From JBFLYN01 sp040756655 (GTDB taxonomy: Bacteria; Bacillota; Sulfobacillia; UBA8153), in the NCBI GenBank assembly GCA_040756655.1, contig JBFLYN010000001.1, positions 62,001 to 126,000 on the forward strand: DNA of 64,000 bases. Reading direction: 5' to 3'. Under the pieces are notes generated by a model. The model was not told where the DNA came from, ran no database searches, and was given only the letters and a program-made list of their open reading frames with translations. The translations under genes were made by a program, and so were the position numbers. Shown here one piece after another: positions 41,229 to 49,053 of the stretch; position 1 is the stretch's first letter, and every line of letters starts with the position of its first letter.

Positions 41229-41250
41229 CGACCGCCTCTCCCCTCCCCGG

Positions 41251-42528
41251 TCAGGCCAGGCAGCCAGCCTGCAGAAGTTCATTGGCCGCCACCAGGACGG
41301 CGCAATAGACGTGGTGATAGCTCAGGCCCCCCTGCAGGTAGACGGTGAACGGCTCCGAGAAGGGAGCATCTGCGCTCAGCTCAATGGACGACCCTTGCAC
41401 GAAGGTACCTCCCGCCATGATCACCTGGCAGTCGTAGCCGGGCATCTGCCACGGGACCGGGGTGGCCTGTGCGTCAACGGGAGATGCTTTTTGGATCCCA
41501 CGACAAAAGGCCTCCAGCGCTTGGGCAGAGCCCAGGTGGATGGCCTGTATGATATCATGACGCTGGTCCAACGGTCCCGGTGCCGTTTCGAAGCCAAGAG
41601 CCCCAAACAGGCCCGCCGCCAACGCTGCCCCTTTCAGCGCACCGCTCACCACTGCCGGCGCCATGAACAGGCCCTGGAGTGTGCTCCTGTACCCGGCGGG
41701 AGCTGCCCCCACGTGGCTACCCTGACCGGGCGAAGAAAGCCTCTCTGCCACTGCCTCTACCAGCGCGGAAGACCCGGCCACGTACCCGCCACCGTCAGCC
41801 AGGCCGCCCCCCGGGTTTTTGATGAGCGAGCCAGCCAGCAGGTCCGCTCCGGCGTGCCCGGGTTCGACTGGTTCCACAAACTCGCCGTAGCAGTTGTCGA
41901 CCATCACCACTGCCCCGGGGGCTTGGGCCCGCACTCGTTCAATGAGCCGGCGCATCTGCTCTATGCCTAGGGCCGGCCGGCTGGAATAGCCGGGGGAGCG
42001 TTGCAGGTAGACCAGGCGTGGCGATGAAGCCAGGGCCTCATCGAGTTCCCCGTCTGGAGGCGGCCAAGCTACTTGGCGGTAGGAGATGCCGTACTCGGCC
42101 AGGCTGCCCCGGGAGCGCCGGGTCCCGATCACTGCCTCCAAGGTTTTGTAGGGCGGCCCAGTCAGCGAGAGCATGGTGTCCCCGGGCCGCAGGACTCCCC
42201 ACAGGCACGTTGCCAGCGCGTGCGTCCCGGAGAGAAAATGCGGGCTGACCAGTGCCGCCTCGGTGCCGAACACATCTGCAAATACCAGCCCTGCGCGCTC
42301 CCGGCCAAGGTCATGATACCCATAGCCTGTGCTGCCGGACAGGTGGCTAGCGGCCACCTGGTGGCGACCAAAGGCGCCCAGCACCCGGGCCTGGTTCACC
42401 TTGGCCAACTGGTCAAAGACGCCAAACAACTCAACCAGGCCGCGCTCAACTCTATCGGCCAGGGCAATGAGGCCCGCGGGTACACCGTAATACCCGGACA
42501 GGGTCTGGGAAAATCCCGGTGTGGTCAT
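41251..42528 (-). CDS. ynbB: Methionine gamma-lyase-family PLP protein (YnbB)
   Basis: The 425-residue protein belongs to the PLP-dependent group annotated as methionine gamma-lyase family or aluminium resistance protein: GYGYHDLGRERAGLVFADVF, FLSGTHALATCLWGVLRPGD, VMVDNCYGEFVEP and AGSLIKNPGGGLADGGGYVA with the PLP Lys. ATG 42528 overlaps the hflX stop (ATGA), preceded by GGGAG. The order hflX-ynbB followed by lexA or glnR is conserved in Firmicutes. The true substrate is not established for this group. Confidence 0.92.
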   Translation of the reverse strand: MTTPGFSQTLSGYYGVPAGLIALADRVERGLVELFGVFDQLAKVNQARVLGAFGRHQVAASHLSGSTGYGYHDLGRERAGLVFADVFGTEAALVSPHFLSGTHALATCLWGVLRPGDTMLSLTGPPYKTLEAVIGTRRSRGSLAEYGISYRQVAWPPPDGELDEALASSPRLVYLQRSPGYSSRPALGIEQMRRLIERVRAQAPGAVVMVDNCYGEFVEPVEPGHAGADLLAGSLIKNPGGGLADGGGYVAGSSALVEAVAERLSSPGQGSHVGAAPAGYRSTLQGLFMAPAVVSGALKGAALAAGLFGALGFETAPGPLDQRHDIIQAIHLGSAQALEAFCRGIQKASPVDAQATPVPWQMPGYDCQVIMAGGTFVQGSSIELSADAPFSEPFTVYLQGGLSYHHVYCAVLVAANELLQAGCLA

Positions 42529-43847
42529 AGCTCCCGACCCGTCCCACCCAGCTGCCTGCGAACCCTTCCCGCCCATGATCGGGACAGTTCCGCCTCTACC
42601 ACCACCTCAGCAGCCTCGTACCGCTGGCTGATGACCTGCCCCTGTTGATGCAGGACTTCCAAGACTGCGGCCTTGTCATAGGGTACGTGCAAGGTCACCC
42701 GCTCGCGAGTACCTGCCAGGGTCTGATCAATGGCCCGTAACAGGTCATCGAGACCCTGTCCCGTTTGGGCCGAGATGGCCACCGAAGGGCTCCACCGTGC
42801 GGCCAGGGCACCCGCGGTCACGTCGTCCACCAGGTCGCACTTGTTGAAAACCATCAAGACCGGCTTGCCGGAAGCTCCCAGCTGGGACAGCACTGCAACT
42901 ACCGTGGCCACGTGTTCTTCTAGTTCCGGGGCAGAAGCGTCCACCACGTGCAGAAGCAGATCCGCTTCGGCCACTTCCTCGAGGGTAGCGCGGAAGGCCG
43001 CAACCAGGTCATGGGGCAGCTTCCTGAGAAACCCCACGGTATCGGTGACCAGGACTTGCTGGCCGCTGGGGAGGGCAAGCCCCCGCGCCATGGGGTCCAG
43101 GGTTGCGAACAACTTGTCCTCGGCCAGGGCCTGAGCGCCGGTGAGCGCGTTGAGCAGGGTGGATTTACCAGCATTGGTGTACCCCACCATTGCCAGTACC
43201 GGGGTGGGCGCAGACCGCCGTTGCTCCCTCCTGAGCCGCCGCTGACGGCGGACCAGCTCTAGTTCAGCCTTGAGGGCCTGGATTCGCCTGCGCAGCTCAC
43301 GTCGGTCGGCCTCCAGCTTGGTTTCGCCGGGACCGCGGGTCCCAATGCCGCCCCCCAGCCGGGAAAGCTCCGTTCCGTGGCCCGTGAGTCGCGGTAATAA
43401 ATAAGTAAGATGGGCAAGTTCTACTTGTAACTTTCCTTCGCGAGAGTGGGCGCGGCCCGCGAAGATCTCCAAAATGAGCTGGGTGCGATCCATGATCCGG
43501 CCGTCCACTGCGTCCTGGATGTTCCTGACCTGGGCCGGGGTAAGCTCGCCGTCGAATATTACGGTGCCTGCCCCGAGCCGCTCCCGTTCCGACTCGATGG
43601 CCAAGAGCTTGCCCCGGCCTACGTAGGTCGCCGCATCGGGCCTGCCCCTTTCTTGGATGAGCCGCCCGCACGCTTCCATGCCCGCAGTATGTGCCAGTCG
43701 TCCCAACTCCTGTAGCGACTCCTCTACGACCCACGGCGGCTCCCCGCCGGTCACACTCACCAGGAGCGCCAGGGTATTGATGGGGAGCAAAACCTCGTGT
43801 AAGTGCCGTTTGCCTGAGAAATTGCCCACCTCCAGACCAGAGATCAC
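42525..43847 (-). CDS. hflX: GTPase HflX
   Basis: HflX binds the 50S ribosomal subunit and splits stalled ribosomes under stress. The 440-residue protein has the HflX N-terminal domain (TYVGRGKLLAI, VIFDGELTPAQVRNIQDAVD, RTQLILEIFAGRA), the linker GGIGTRGPGETKLEADRR, and a GTPase domain with GYTNAGKSTLLNAL (G1), DTVGFLRKLPHDLV (G3) and NKCD (G4). GTG 43847 overlaps the small membrane gene upstream by four bases and ynbB downstream, so translation in this operon is likely coupled. Confidence 0.95.
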   Translation of the reverse strand: MISGLEVGNFSGKRHLHEVLLPINTLALLVSVTGGEPPWVVEESLQELGRLAHTAGMEACGRLIQERGRPDAATYVGRGKLLAIESERERLGAGTVIFDGELTPAQVRNIQDAVDGRIMDRTQLILEIFAGRAHSREGKLQVELAHLTYLLPRLTGHGTELSRLGGGIGTRGPGETKLEADRRELRRRIQALKAELELVRRQRRLRREQRRSAPTPVLAMVGYTNAGKSTLLNALTGAQALAEDKLFATLDPMARGLALPSGQQVLVTDTVGFLRKLPHDLVAAFRATLEEVAEADLLLHVVDASAPELEEHVATVVAVLSQLGASGKPVLMVFNKCDLVDDVTAGALAARWSPSVAISAQTGQGLDDLLRAIDQTLAGTRERVTLHVPYDKAAVLEVLHQQGQVISQRYEAAEVVVEAELSRSWAGRVRRQLGGTGREL

Positions 43848-44032
43848 CCGTGACCATTATACCACGGTCTGGGAGGTCCCGGGCAAGGCCCGCCCGGGCA
43901 GCCCGGGCACCTGGCATCCAGTGCCCCCTCCGCCCGGCCCCGGTCGCGCCCGACCAGGTAGCCAACCCACCGGCCCAAAAGGTAAGCGACCAGGGCCAGG
44001 GCCAGGGCGGCCGGGTACAGCCACAGACTCAC
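43844..44032 (-). CDS. Small hypothetical membrane protein
   Basis: The 62-residue protein has one N-terminal membrane helix (LWLYPAALALALVAYLLGRW) followed by a short basic and Cys/Pro-rich tail (CPGCPGGPCPGPP). It is not recognised. GTG 44032 overlaps the preceding stop (GTGA) and its own stop overlaps the hflX start, so it is embedded in the operon with no free space, which argues that it is translated. Confidence 0.5.
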   Translation of the reverse strand: MSLWLYPAALALALVAYLLGRWVGYLVGRDRGRAEGALDARCPGCPGGPCPGPPRPWYNGHG

Positions 44033-44595
44033 CGGTCTTCCCTCCCCCGCCAGGCTCCTTCTGCCAACCAGAGCGTGACTGTGGCCAGCATCACGCCCAG
44101 GGCCTTGAGCGGGTCAAGGCCCAGTCCCAGGCCCCACAAGAACCCGGTGGCGACCACCTTTTCCGCTGGCAGCCACCCGGCTCTGCCCCCAAAGCTGCGA
44201 TCGCGCTGGTCGAGGAGCTGGTCGCAGACCTGTACCGCTACAGCCAGGGACAGGGCCGCCAGCATGGGGAGCAGACCCAGGACCGCCATGCCGGTGACCA
44301 TGAGGAGCGTTGACTCGTGCCACGCCCGCCCGCCCCAGCGCAGCCGGGTACAAGGGTTGTGGGCCATGCCTACGACGTAGCAGGCTATGAAGAGCGACAC
44401 GGCATCCTGGAAGTTGAGCATGGTCGCCACCGCCAGCGCCGCACAGGCATAGGCCGGAGCGCTGCCTTCCAGCGACGCCAGCAGGCCGGGTCTACCCATC
44501 GCCATGTCCAGGTCACGATCGATGGCATCATCCACGATCTTGACACACACCCCCGTCAGCGCCATCGCCGCCCACCTAGAAAAAACGTCCCACAA
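44029..44595 (-). CDS. Hypothetical multi-spanning membrane protein
   Basis: The 188-residue protein has about five hydrophobic stretches and an Asp-rich motif near its start (CVKIVDDAIDRDLDMAMGRP), which recalls the metal-pyrophosphate site of UbiA-type prenyltransferases, though the second Asp-rich site is not clearly conserved (VCDQLLDQRDRSFG might be it). I cannot assign it. It overlaps the GTPase gene upstream by 20 bases and the small membrane gene downstream, and sits between spoVK and hflX in one operon. Confidence 0.6.
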   Translation of the reverse strand: MWDVFSRWAAMALTGVCVKIVDDAIDRDLDMAMGRPGLLASLEGSAPAYACAALAVATMLNFQDAVSLFIACYVVGMAHNPCTRLRWGGRAWHESTLLMVTGMAVLGLLPMLAALSLAVAVQVCDQLLDQRDRSFGGRAGWLPAEKVVATGFLWGLGLGLDPLKALGVMLATVTLWLAEGAWRGREDR

Positions 44596-45184
44596 ACGCC
44601 TTCACCTCCCGGAACCCTTGCTTCCTGAGGGCCGACATCGGGATGATGACATGATAGGGAAAGGTGCTCCGTACGGAGGCCAGCCCTGCTCCGGCACCCG
44701 GGAGATCCATCTTGTTGACGATGATGGCATAGCCGAGCCGGCCGGTGGCAAACCGCGCCAGCTGGTGATCCAGGTCGCCCATGGCTTCCGGCGCCCCGAC
44801 CGTGCCTACCCGCGATCCATCGATGAGATGCAGGACGACCTGAATCTCCCTCAGGCGACGGAGTGTCTGGACCATGGATCGCCTGATGGTCGCGCTTTCA
44901 TGAATACCCTCGCAAAGACCGGTGGTATCGGTAAGCGCCACGTCGCAGCGGCTCTTTCCCTTGGGTACCTTCAATTGCACGACCTGCAGGGCCCGGGTGT
45001 GATGAGGGGTAGGACTTACCAGCGTCATCCTAGCCCCGGCCAGGTCATAGGACTTCCTGTGACGGTTGCCACCGGGTTCTTCCACGATCATCTCCAGTTC
45101 CCGGTATCCAAGATACTCTGCGAAGTTCAGGAGAAAGAGGGTTTTCCCGCTGTTGGGCTTACCAAGGATCAAGCATTCCTTCAT
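44576..45184 (-). CDS. Small GTPase of unknown role
   Basis: The 202-residue protein has the GTPase motifs CLILGKPNSGKTLFLLNFAE (P-loop), LTDTTGL (D-T-T-G in place of D-x-x-G) and IIVNKMDLPGAG (NKxD). It does not carry the extra domains of Era, Obg or HflX. The gene overlaps the 3' end of spoVK by 26 bases and the next membrane protein by 20, so translation is probably coupled. In some Firmicutes a similar gene follows spoVK, hinting at a role in sporulation. Confidence 0.8.
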   Translation of the reverse strand: MKECLILGKPNSGKTLFLLNFAEYLGYRELEMIVEEPGGNRHRKSYDLAGARMTLVSPTPHHTRALQVVQLKVPKGKSRCDVALTDTTGLCEGIHESATIRRSMVQTLRRLREIQVVLHLIDGSRVGTVGAPEAMGDLDHQLARFATGRLGYAIIVNKMDLPGAGAGLASVRSTFPYHVIIPMSALRKQGFREVKAFVGRFF

Positions 45185-46166
45185 CCGGCTTTATCCCCTC
45201 CAGCTCCTCCTTGGTGATGAGCATCAGATCCTCGCGGGTGGCATCGGCCTGGTGTAACAGGCGGAGTGCTTGCCGCCTGATGCTACGTTCGATGATGTTC
45301 CTCACCAGCCTGGCGTTGCTGGGAACAGGTTCTCGTTGGATACCGGCCTTCAGGAGCAACGACAACTGCTGTCTGGCTTCTTCACTCAGTCGGTACTGGC
45401 GTCTTTTGAGGATGAGGTCGGCGATGTTCAGCAACTCATCTATAGAGTAGTCGGGGAAGCTTATATGAATGGGAAACCTGGACCTCAAGCCGGGGTTACT
45501 TCGGATGAAACGTTCCATTTCCTCCTGGTAGCCCGCTAGGATCAGGACGAGGTCGTCTTTGTGGTCCTCCATGGCCTTCACCAGGGTGTCAATGGCCTCT
45601 TTGCCGAAGTCCTTCTCTCCCCCGCGCGCCAGGGAGTAGGCTTCATCAATAAAGAGTATGCCGCCGAGGGCGCGCTTGAGCTGGTCGCGGGTCTTCTGAG
45701 CGGTGTGACCGATATACTCGCCCACCAGGTCGGCCCGTTCTACTTCTGTGAGGTGCCCCTTCTGCAGCACGCCCATGTCCCGGAGGATCCTGCCCAGGAT
45801 GCGAGCCACCGTGGTCTTGCCCGTGCCGGGGTTCCCCTTGAAGATCATGTGCAGCACCAACGGCTCGGTGGCCAGGCCGGCGCGGGCCCGGCGCTTCTGC
45901 ACCTCCACGAAGGCGCGCAGCTCGCGCACAAGTTCTTTGACCTCGCCCAGCCCGATAAGCTGGTCCAGCTCGCTAAGGCTCTCGTCGATGCCAGGCCGCA
46001 CCTGTCCCTTCGCCGGCAGTTCCTGCCTGCCGGCGGCCTCTCCGACCTGGGACACTTCCTGGAACAAGACCAGTGCACCGGCAGGACCCACCTTGCCGTC
46101 CTCAACCCACTCCAGGACTTCGCCCAGGCTCTTGGGACGCGGATCGTGGCCGCCTTTTTTCTCCAC
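45159..46166 (-). CDS. spoVK: SpoVK-type AAA+ ATPase
   Basis: SpoVK-type proteins are needed for late spore maturation; the family (CbxX/CfxQ-like) includes rubisco activases. The 335-residue protein has IGLGEVKELVRELRAFVEV before the core, FKGNPGTGKTTVARILGRIL (Walker A), GGILFIDEAYSLARGGEKDF (Walker B), LAGYQEEMERFIRSNPGL with the sensor region, and SRFPIHISFPDYS. An N-terminal extension of about 70 residues is less conserved. GTG 46166 follows GGGAGAGG. It heads the operon ending in ynbB. Confidence 0.9.
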   Translation of the reverse strand: MEKKGGHDPRPKSLGEVLEWVEDGKVGPAGALVLFQEVSQVGEAAGRQELPAKGQVRPGIDESLSELDQLIGLGEVKELVRELRAFVEVQKRRARAGLATEPLVLHMIFKGNPGTGKTTVARILGRILRDMGVLQKGHLTEVERADLVGEYIGHTAQKTRDQLKRALGGILFIDEAYSLARGGEKDFGKEAIDTLVKAMEDHKDDLVLILAGYQEEMERFIRSNPGLRSRFPIHISFPDYSIDELLNIADLILKRRQYRLSEEARQQLSLLLKAGIQREPVPSNARLVRNIIERSIRRQALRLLHQADATREDLMLITKEELEGIKPDEGMLDPW

Positions 46167-46301
46167 TGGCCTCTCCCATCCACCAGAGATATTCGCCCAA
46201 CCGCATCCAGTATACGCCCGCGGCCGGTGAGCCGTGCCCTTGGTCCCCCCTCCGCCGGGCCGTCTGTTGGGCTATCATTTGGGTAAGCGAGGGCAAAGGA
46301 G

Positions 46302-46801
46302 ATGCTGGGTGTGGACGCAAGAGTGCGGGTGGCGGACACTCGTGATGTCCCGACCATTACCGCCATATATAACCAGGGTATTGTCGACAGGTTGGCGACT
46401 TTGGAAACTGAGGAGAAGGATCCCCGGGAAAGGGAACGCTGGCTTTTGGAAAGAAGCCCGCGCCACCCGGTGCTGGTAGCCGAGAGTACGGGCGGGTCAT
46501 AGGGTTTGGCTCGCTCAATTGCTTCAACCCCGGGCCCGCCTACAGCCAGGCGGCCGACCTCTCGTCATACGTCCACCGGGAGGCCAGGGGCCAGGGAGTG
46601 GGGTCACTGCTCTTGGACCACCTCATCAACCTGGCGCCGGGTCTGGGGTATCACAAGCTGGTCTTGGCGGCTTTACCTTTCAACGAGGCCGGCATGCGGC
46701 TTTACCGTAAGTTCGGCTTCCGCGAGGTGGGTATCTACCGGGAACAGGGACTCCTGGACGGCCGCTGGGTGGATACGGTGATTATGGAGAAACTCCTCTA
46801 G
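46302..46801 (+). pseudogene. GNAT acetyltransferase (phosphinothricin-acetyltransferase-like), frameshifted
   Basis: The first frame (46302-46502) gives VRVADTRDVPTITAIYNQGI and ERERWLLERSPRHPVLVAES; the second (about 46484-46801) gives RVIGFGSLNCFN, SSYVHREARGQGVGSLLLDH with the acetyl-CoA loop, and YRKFGFREVGIYREQGLLDG. Together they make one full GNAT protein of the Pat/Bar type. The frames meet at GAGAGTACGGG (about 46483), where one base appears lost or gained. ATG 46302 follows AAAGGAG. If intact it would acetylate a small amine or amino acid analogue. Confidence 0.75.
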
Positions 46802-46854
46802 CGTGCTCGCTTGGGCTCTGGCACAACATCATTGCTGTAAGGCAGGTGCCAGTT

Positions 46855-47093
46855 ATGAAGACGGTGGAGGTGTTAGGCCCCGGCTGTGCCAAGTGCAACC
46901 GCCTGGCCAGAACGTGCGCGAGGCTGCCCGCGACACCGGGGTCCAGGTCAACGTCGTCAAGGTCGAGGACATGTTCGACATCCTTGCCCGGGGCTGCTCT
47001 CGCACGCCCGGCCTGGTGGTCGGCGGCCGCATGCGGCTCCAAGGCCGGCTGGCCACGGTACAAGAGATCAGGAGCTGGCTCCAGGAAGACTAG
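46855..47093 (+). pseudogene. Small thioredoxin-fold protein (redox-active disulfide type), frameshifted
   Basis: ATG 46855 opens MKTVEVLGPGCAKCNRLA with the CxxC motif near residue 11. The continuation QNVREAARDTGVQVNVVKVE, TPGLVVGGRMRLQG and VQEIRSWLQED is in another frame that ends at 47093. The frames change at about 46910. The whole makes a 78-residue protein of the TIGR00412/thioredoxin_3 type, often found next to arsR and arsenic transporters, as here. A real defect and a sequence error are both possible. Confidence 0.72.
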
Positions 47094-47214
47094 ACAGGCC
47101 TCAAGCCCGGACCGGCAGCCGGGCGTCACGGGACCTGGCCACTTCACGCCCGGCCCCTTTGCTCTGTCCCACCCTCCCACCCAGTTGACACCGGAGCCTT
47201 GCTCGGCTAAGGTT

Positions 47215-47234
47215 ATATTAGCATCTTATGATAT
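47215..47234 (+). promoter_or_regulatory. Possible ArsR operator
   Basis: An imperfect dyad with ATAT at both ends (ATATTAGCATCTTATGATAT) lies just before ATG 47233. TTGACA at 47185-47190 is a candidate -35 box with TAAGGT at 47208-47213. The position suits repression by ArsR of its own gene. Confidence 0.4.
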
Positions 47235-47727
47235 GGAGACGGTGACGTTGCAGCAGTTCGTTCAGGTGGCCAAGGCGCTTTCCGATCCCACCCGGGTCCG
47301 CATCCTCAAGCTCCTGGAAGGTGGAGAACTGTGCGTGTGCCAGCTCGTGGCCATACTAGGCATGGGGCAATCGGCTGTGTCCCAGCATCTGGCTGTCTTG
47401 CGGCGCGCGTCGCTCATCGAGAATCGGAAAGAGCAAAAGTGGGTGTACTGCTCCCTTCCCCGCTCCAGCCAGAAAACCCCGGCTCTAGCCCTGGAGCTCC
47501 TCTCCCGCTCCCTGCAGGATGACGCGGCGATCCTTGAAGACCGCCAGCGTTGCGCTCTGGTCCGGAAGCTGCCAGTAAAGGACGTATGCAGCCGGGACGC
47601 CAGGGGCCTTCTCGCTGCCGGAGTACGGTCAGACCCTCGGCCAGCTCAGCATCAGGACAGACCAGAAGGAGAACTACAGGATGCAACAAACATCCAGAGC
47701 AGAACCCAGACAGGAAAAAGGACGTGA
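47233..47727 (+). CDS. arsR: ArsR-family arsenite-responsive repressor
   Basis: The winged-helix protein has VAKALSDPTRVRILKLLEGG, the arsenite-binding ELCVCQL motif (C-V-C) at the start of the recognition region, and MGQSAVSQHLAVLRRASLIE. It would leave DNA on binding As(III). The 164-residue length is longer than the usual 105-120, and the last 40 or so residues look unconserved; the 3' end overlaps acr3 by 47 bases. ATG 47233 is used. It controls the neighbouring arsenic genes. Confidence 0.88.
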   Translation: METVTLQQFVQVAKALSDPTRVRILKLLEGGELCVCQLVAILGMGQSAVSQHLAVLRRASLIENRKEQKWVYCSLPRSSQKTPALALELLSRSLQDDAAILEDRQRCALVRKLPVKDVCSRDARGLLAAGVRSDPRPAQHQDRPEGELQDATNIQSRTQTGKRT

Positions 47728-48772
47728 GCTAGGGTTTTTTGAACGATACCTCTCAGTCTGGGTGCTCTTGTGCATGGCGGCAGGCATAGGCCTGGGAGCT
47801 CTCTTTCCCCGGGCCGCCGAGTTCCTCAACGGGTTGGCCGTGGCCCAAGTCAACATCCCGGTGGCGGTCTTCCTGTTTGCCATGATGTACCCCATCATGG
47901 TCCAGATTGACTTTAGTGAGGTGGTGGAGGCCATCCGCCACCCCAAGCCCGTGGCCATTACCCTCTTTGTCAACTGGGCGGTCAAGCCTTTCACCATGCT
48001 GTTTCTTGCCTGGCTGTTCATGCGGGTAATCTGGGCCCCCTTCCTTGACCCGGAAATGGCCACATCATACATGGCAGGCATGATCCTCCTGGGTATTGCT
48101 CCGTGTACCGCCATGGTTCTGGTGTGGAGCTACCTCGCCCGGGGTTTCATGGGACACACCCTGGTGATGGTGGCCATTAACTCCTTGACCATGCTCTTCT
48201 TGTATGCACCGCTGGGCAGCTTCCTTCTGGGGGCGTCCGATATCCAGGTTCCGTTTCTGACTATGCTCCTGGCCACCATGTTCTATGTTGGGGTGGCCCT
48301 GGTGGCTGGGTACTTCTCCCGCACCCGGCTCATCAAGGCACGGGGGATCCAGTGGTACGAGACGGTGTTCCTCAAGCACACCGGGAAGGTTTCCATGCTG
48401 GCCCTGTTGGCAACCCTCATTTTCCTGTTCATGCTGCAGGGTGATGTGATCTTGGCCCAACCCGTGGTCATCGGCATGATCGCCCTGCCGCTAGTAGTGC
48501 AGACCCTCCTTATTTTCGCCTTGGCCTATGGGATTTCCCGGCTGCTTAGACTCACTTACGAACATGCCGCCCCCACGTCGCTCATCGGTGCCAGCAACCA
48601 CTTTGAGGTGGCCATAGCCACGGCCAGCACGCTCTTTGGGCTGGCGTCAGGCGCAGCGCTGGCCACAGTGGTGGGAGTCCTCATTGAAGTGCCTCTTATG
48701 CTAGTGCTGGTACGCATTTGCCTGAGGACGCGGCACTGGTTCCGGCCCAAGGCGGCGACTGCTGCGCGCTGA
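47681..48772 (+). CDS. acr3: Arsenite efflux permease ACR3
   Basis: The 363-residue protein has ten membrane segments and the ACR3 pattern: FERYLSVWVLLCMAAGIGLG at the start, FLFAMMYPIMVQIDFSEV, MILLGIAPCTAMVLVWSYLA with the conserved Cys, and APTSLIGASNHFEVAIATA near the end. It exports As(III) in exchange for protons. ATG 47681 follows GAAGGAGAACTACAGG and lies within arsR, so they are cotranscribed. Length is normal for the family. Confidence 0.95.
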   Translation: MQQTSRAEPRQEKGRELGFFERYLSVWVLLCMAAGIGLGALFPRAAEFLNGLAVAQVNIPVAVFLFAMMYPIMVQIDFSEVVEAIRHPKPVAITLFVNWAVKPFTMLFLAWLFMRVIWAPFLDPEMATSYMAGMILLGIAPCTAMVLVWSYLARGFMGHTLVMVAINSLTMLFLYAPLGSFLLGASDIQVPFLTMLLATMFYVGVALVAGYFSRTRLIKARGIQWYETVFLKHTGKVSMLALLATLIFLFMLQGDVILAQPVVIGMIALPLVVQTLLIFALAYGISRLLRLTYEHAAPTSLIGASNHFEVAIATASTLFGLASGAALATVVGVLIEVPLMLVLVRICLRTRHWFRPKAATAAR

Positions 48773-48975
48773 CGCGCCATGATCAAGGCCGCGCTCAGGC
48801 TACGGTTCCTACGCGTGGTCTTGGCCCTCCCTGAAGGCATTCTTCCGCCGCAGACCCAGCCAGTACCCGGTCGGGGCACCTCACCGGGGACGCAGTTTTC
48901 TCCCAGCCACCGACCTCCCCGGGTCCTGGAGTTAGAGCAAGTCGGTTGGGCACCCTACTCTATGGGCAGCGGGCG

Positions 48976-49033
48976 TTGACTGGTGCCCCAAACCAGTGCT
49001 ATGCTGTGGATTAGGGTATACCCGTATAGGGTA
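48976..49033 (+). promoter_or_regulatory. copA promoter with CsoR-like operator
   Basis: TTGACT (48976-48981) and TATGCT (49000-49005) are 18 bases apart. Downstream, TACCC (49019-49023) and GGGTA (49029-49033) form an inverted repeat with a five-base spacer, similar to copper-sensing CsoR operators (TACCC...GGGTA). It lies 20 bases before the copA start. No csoR gene is in the window. Confidence 0.55.
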
Positions 49034-49053
49034 CTTGCGGGAGCGATGCTAAA

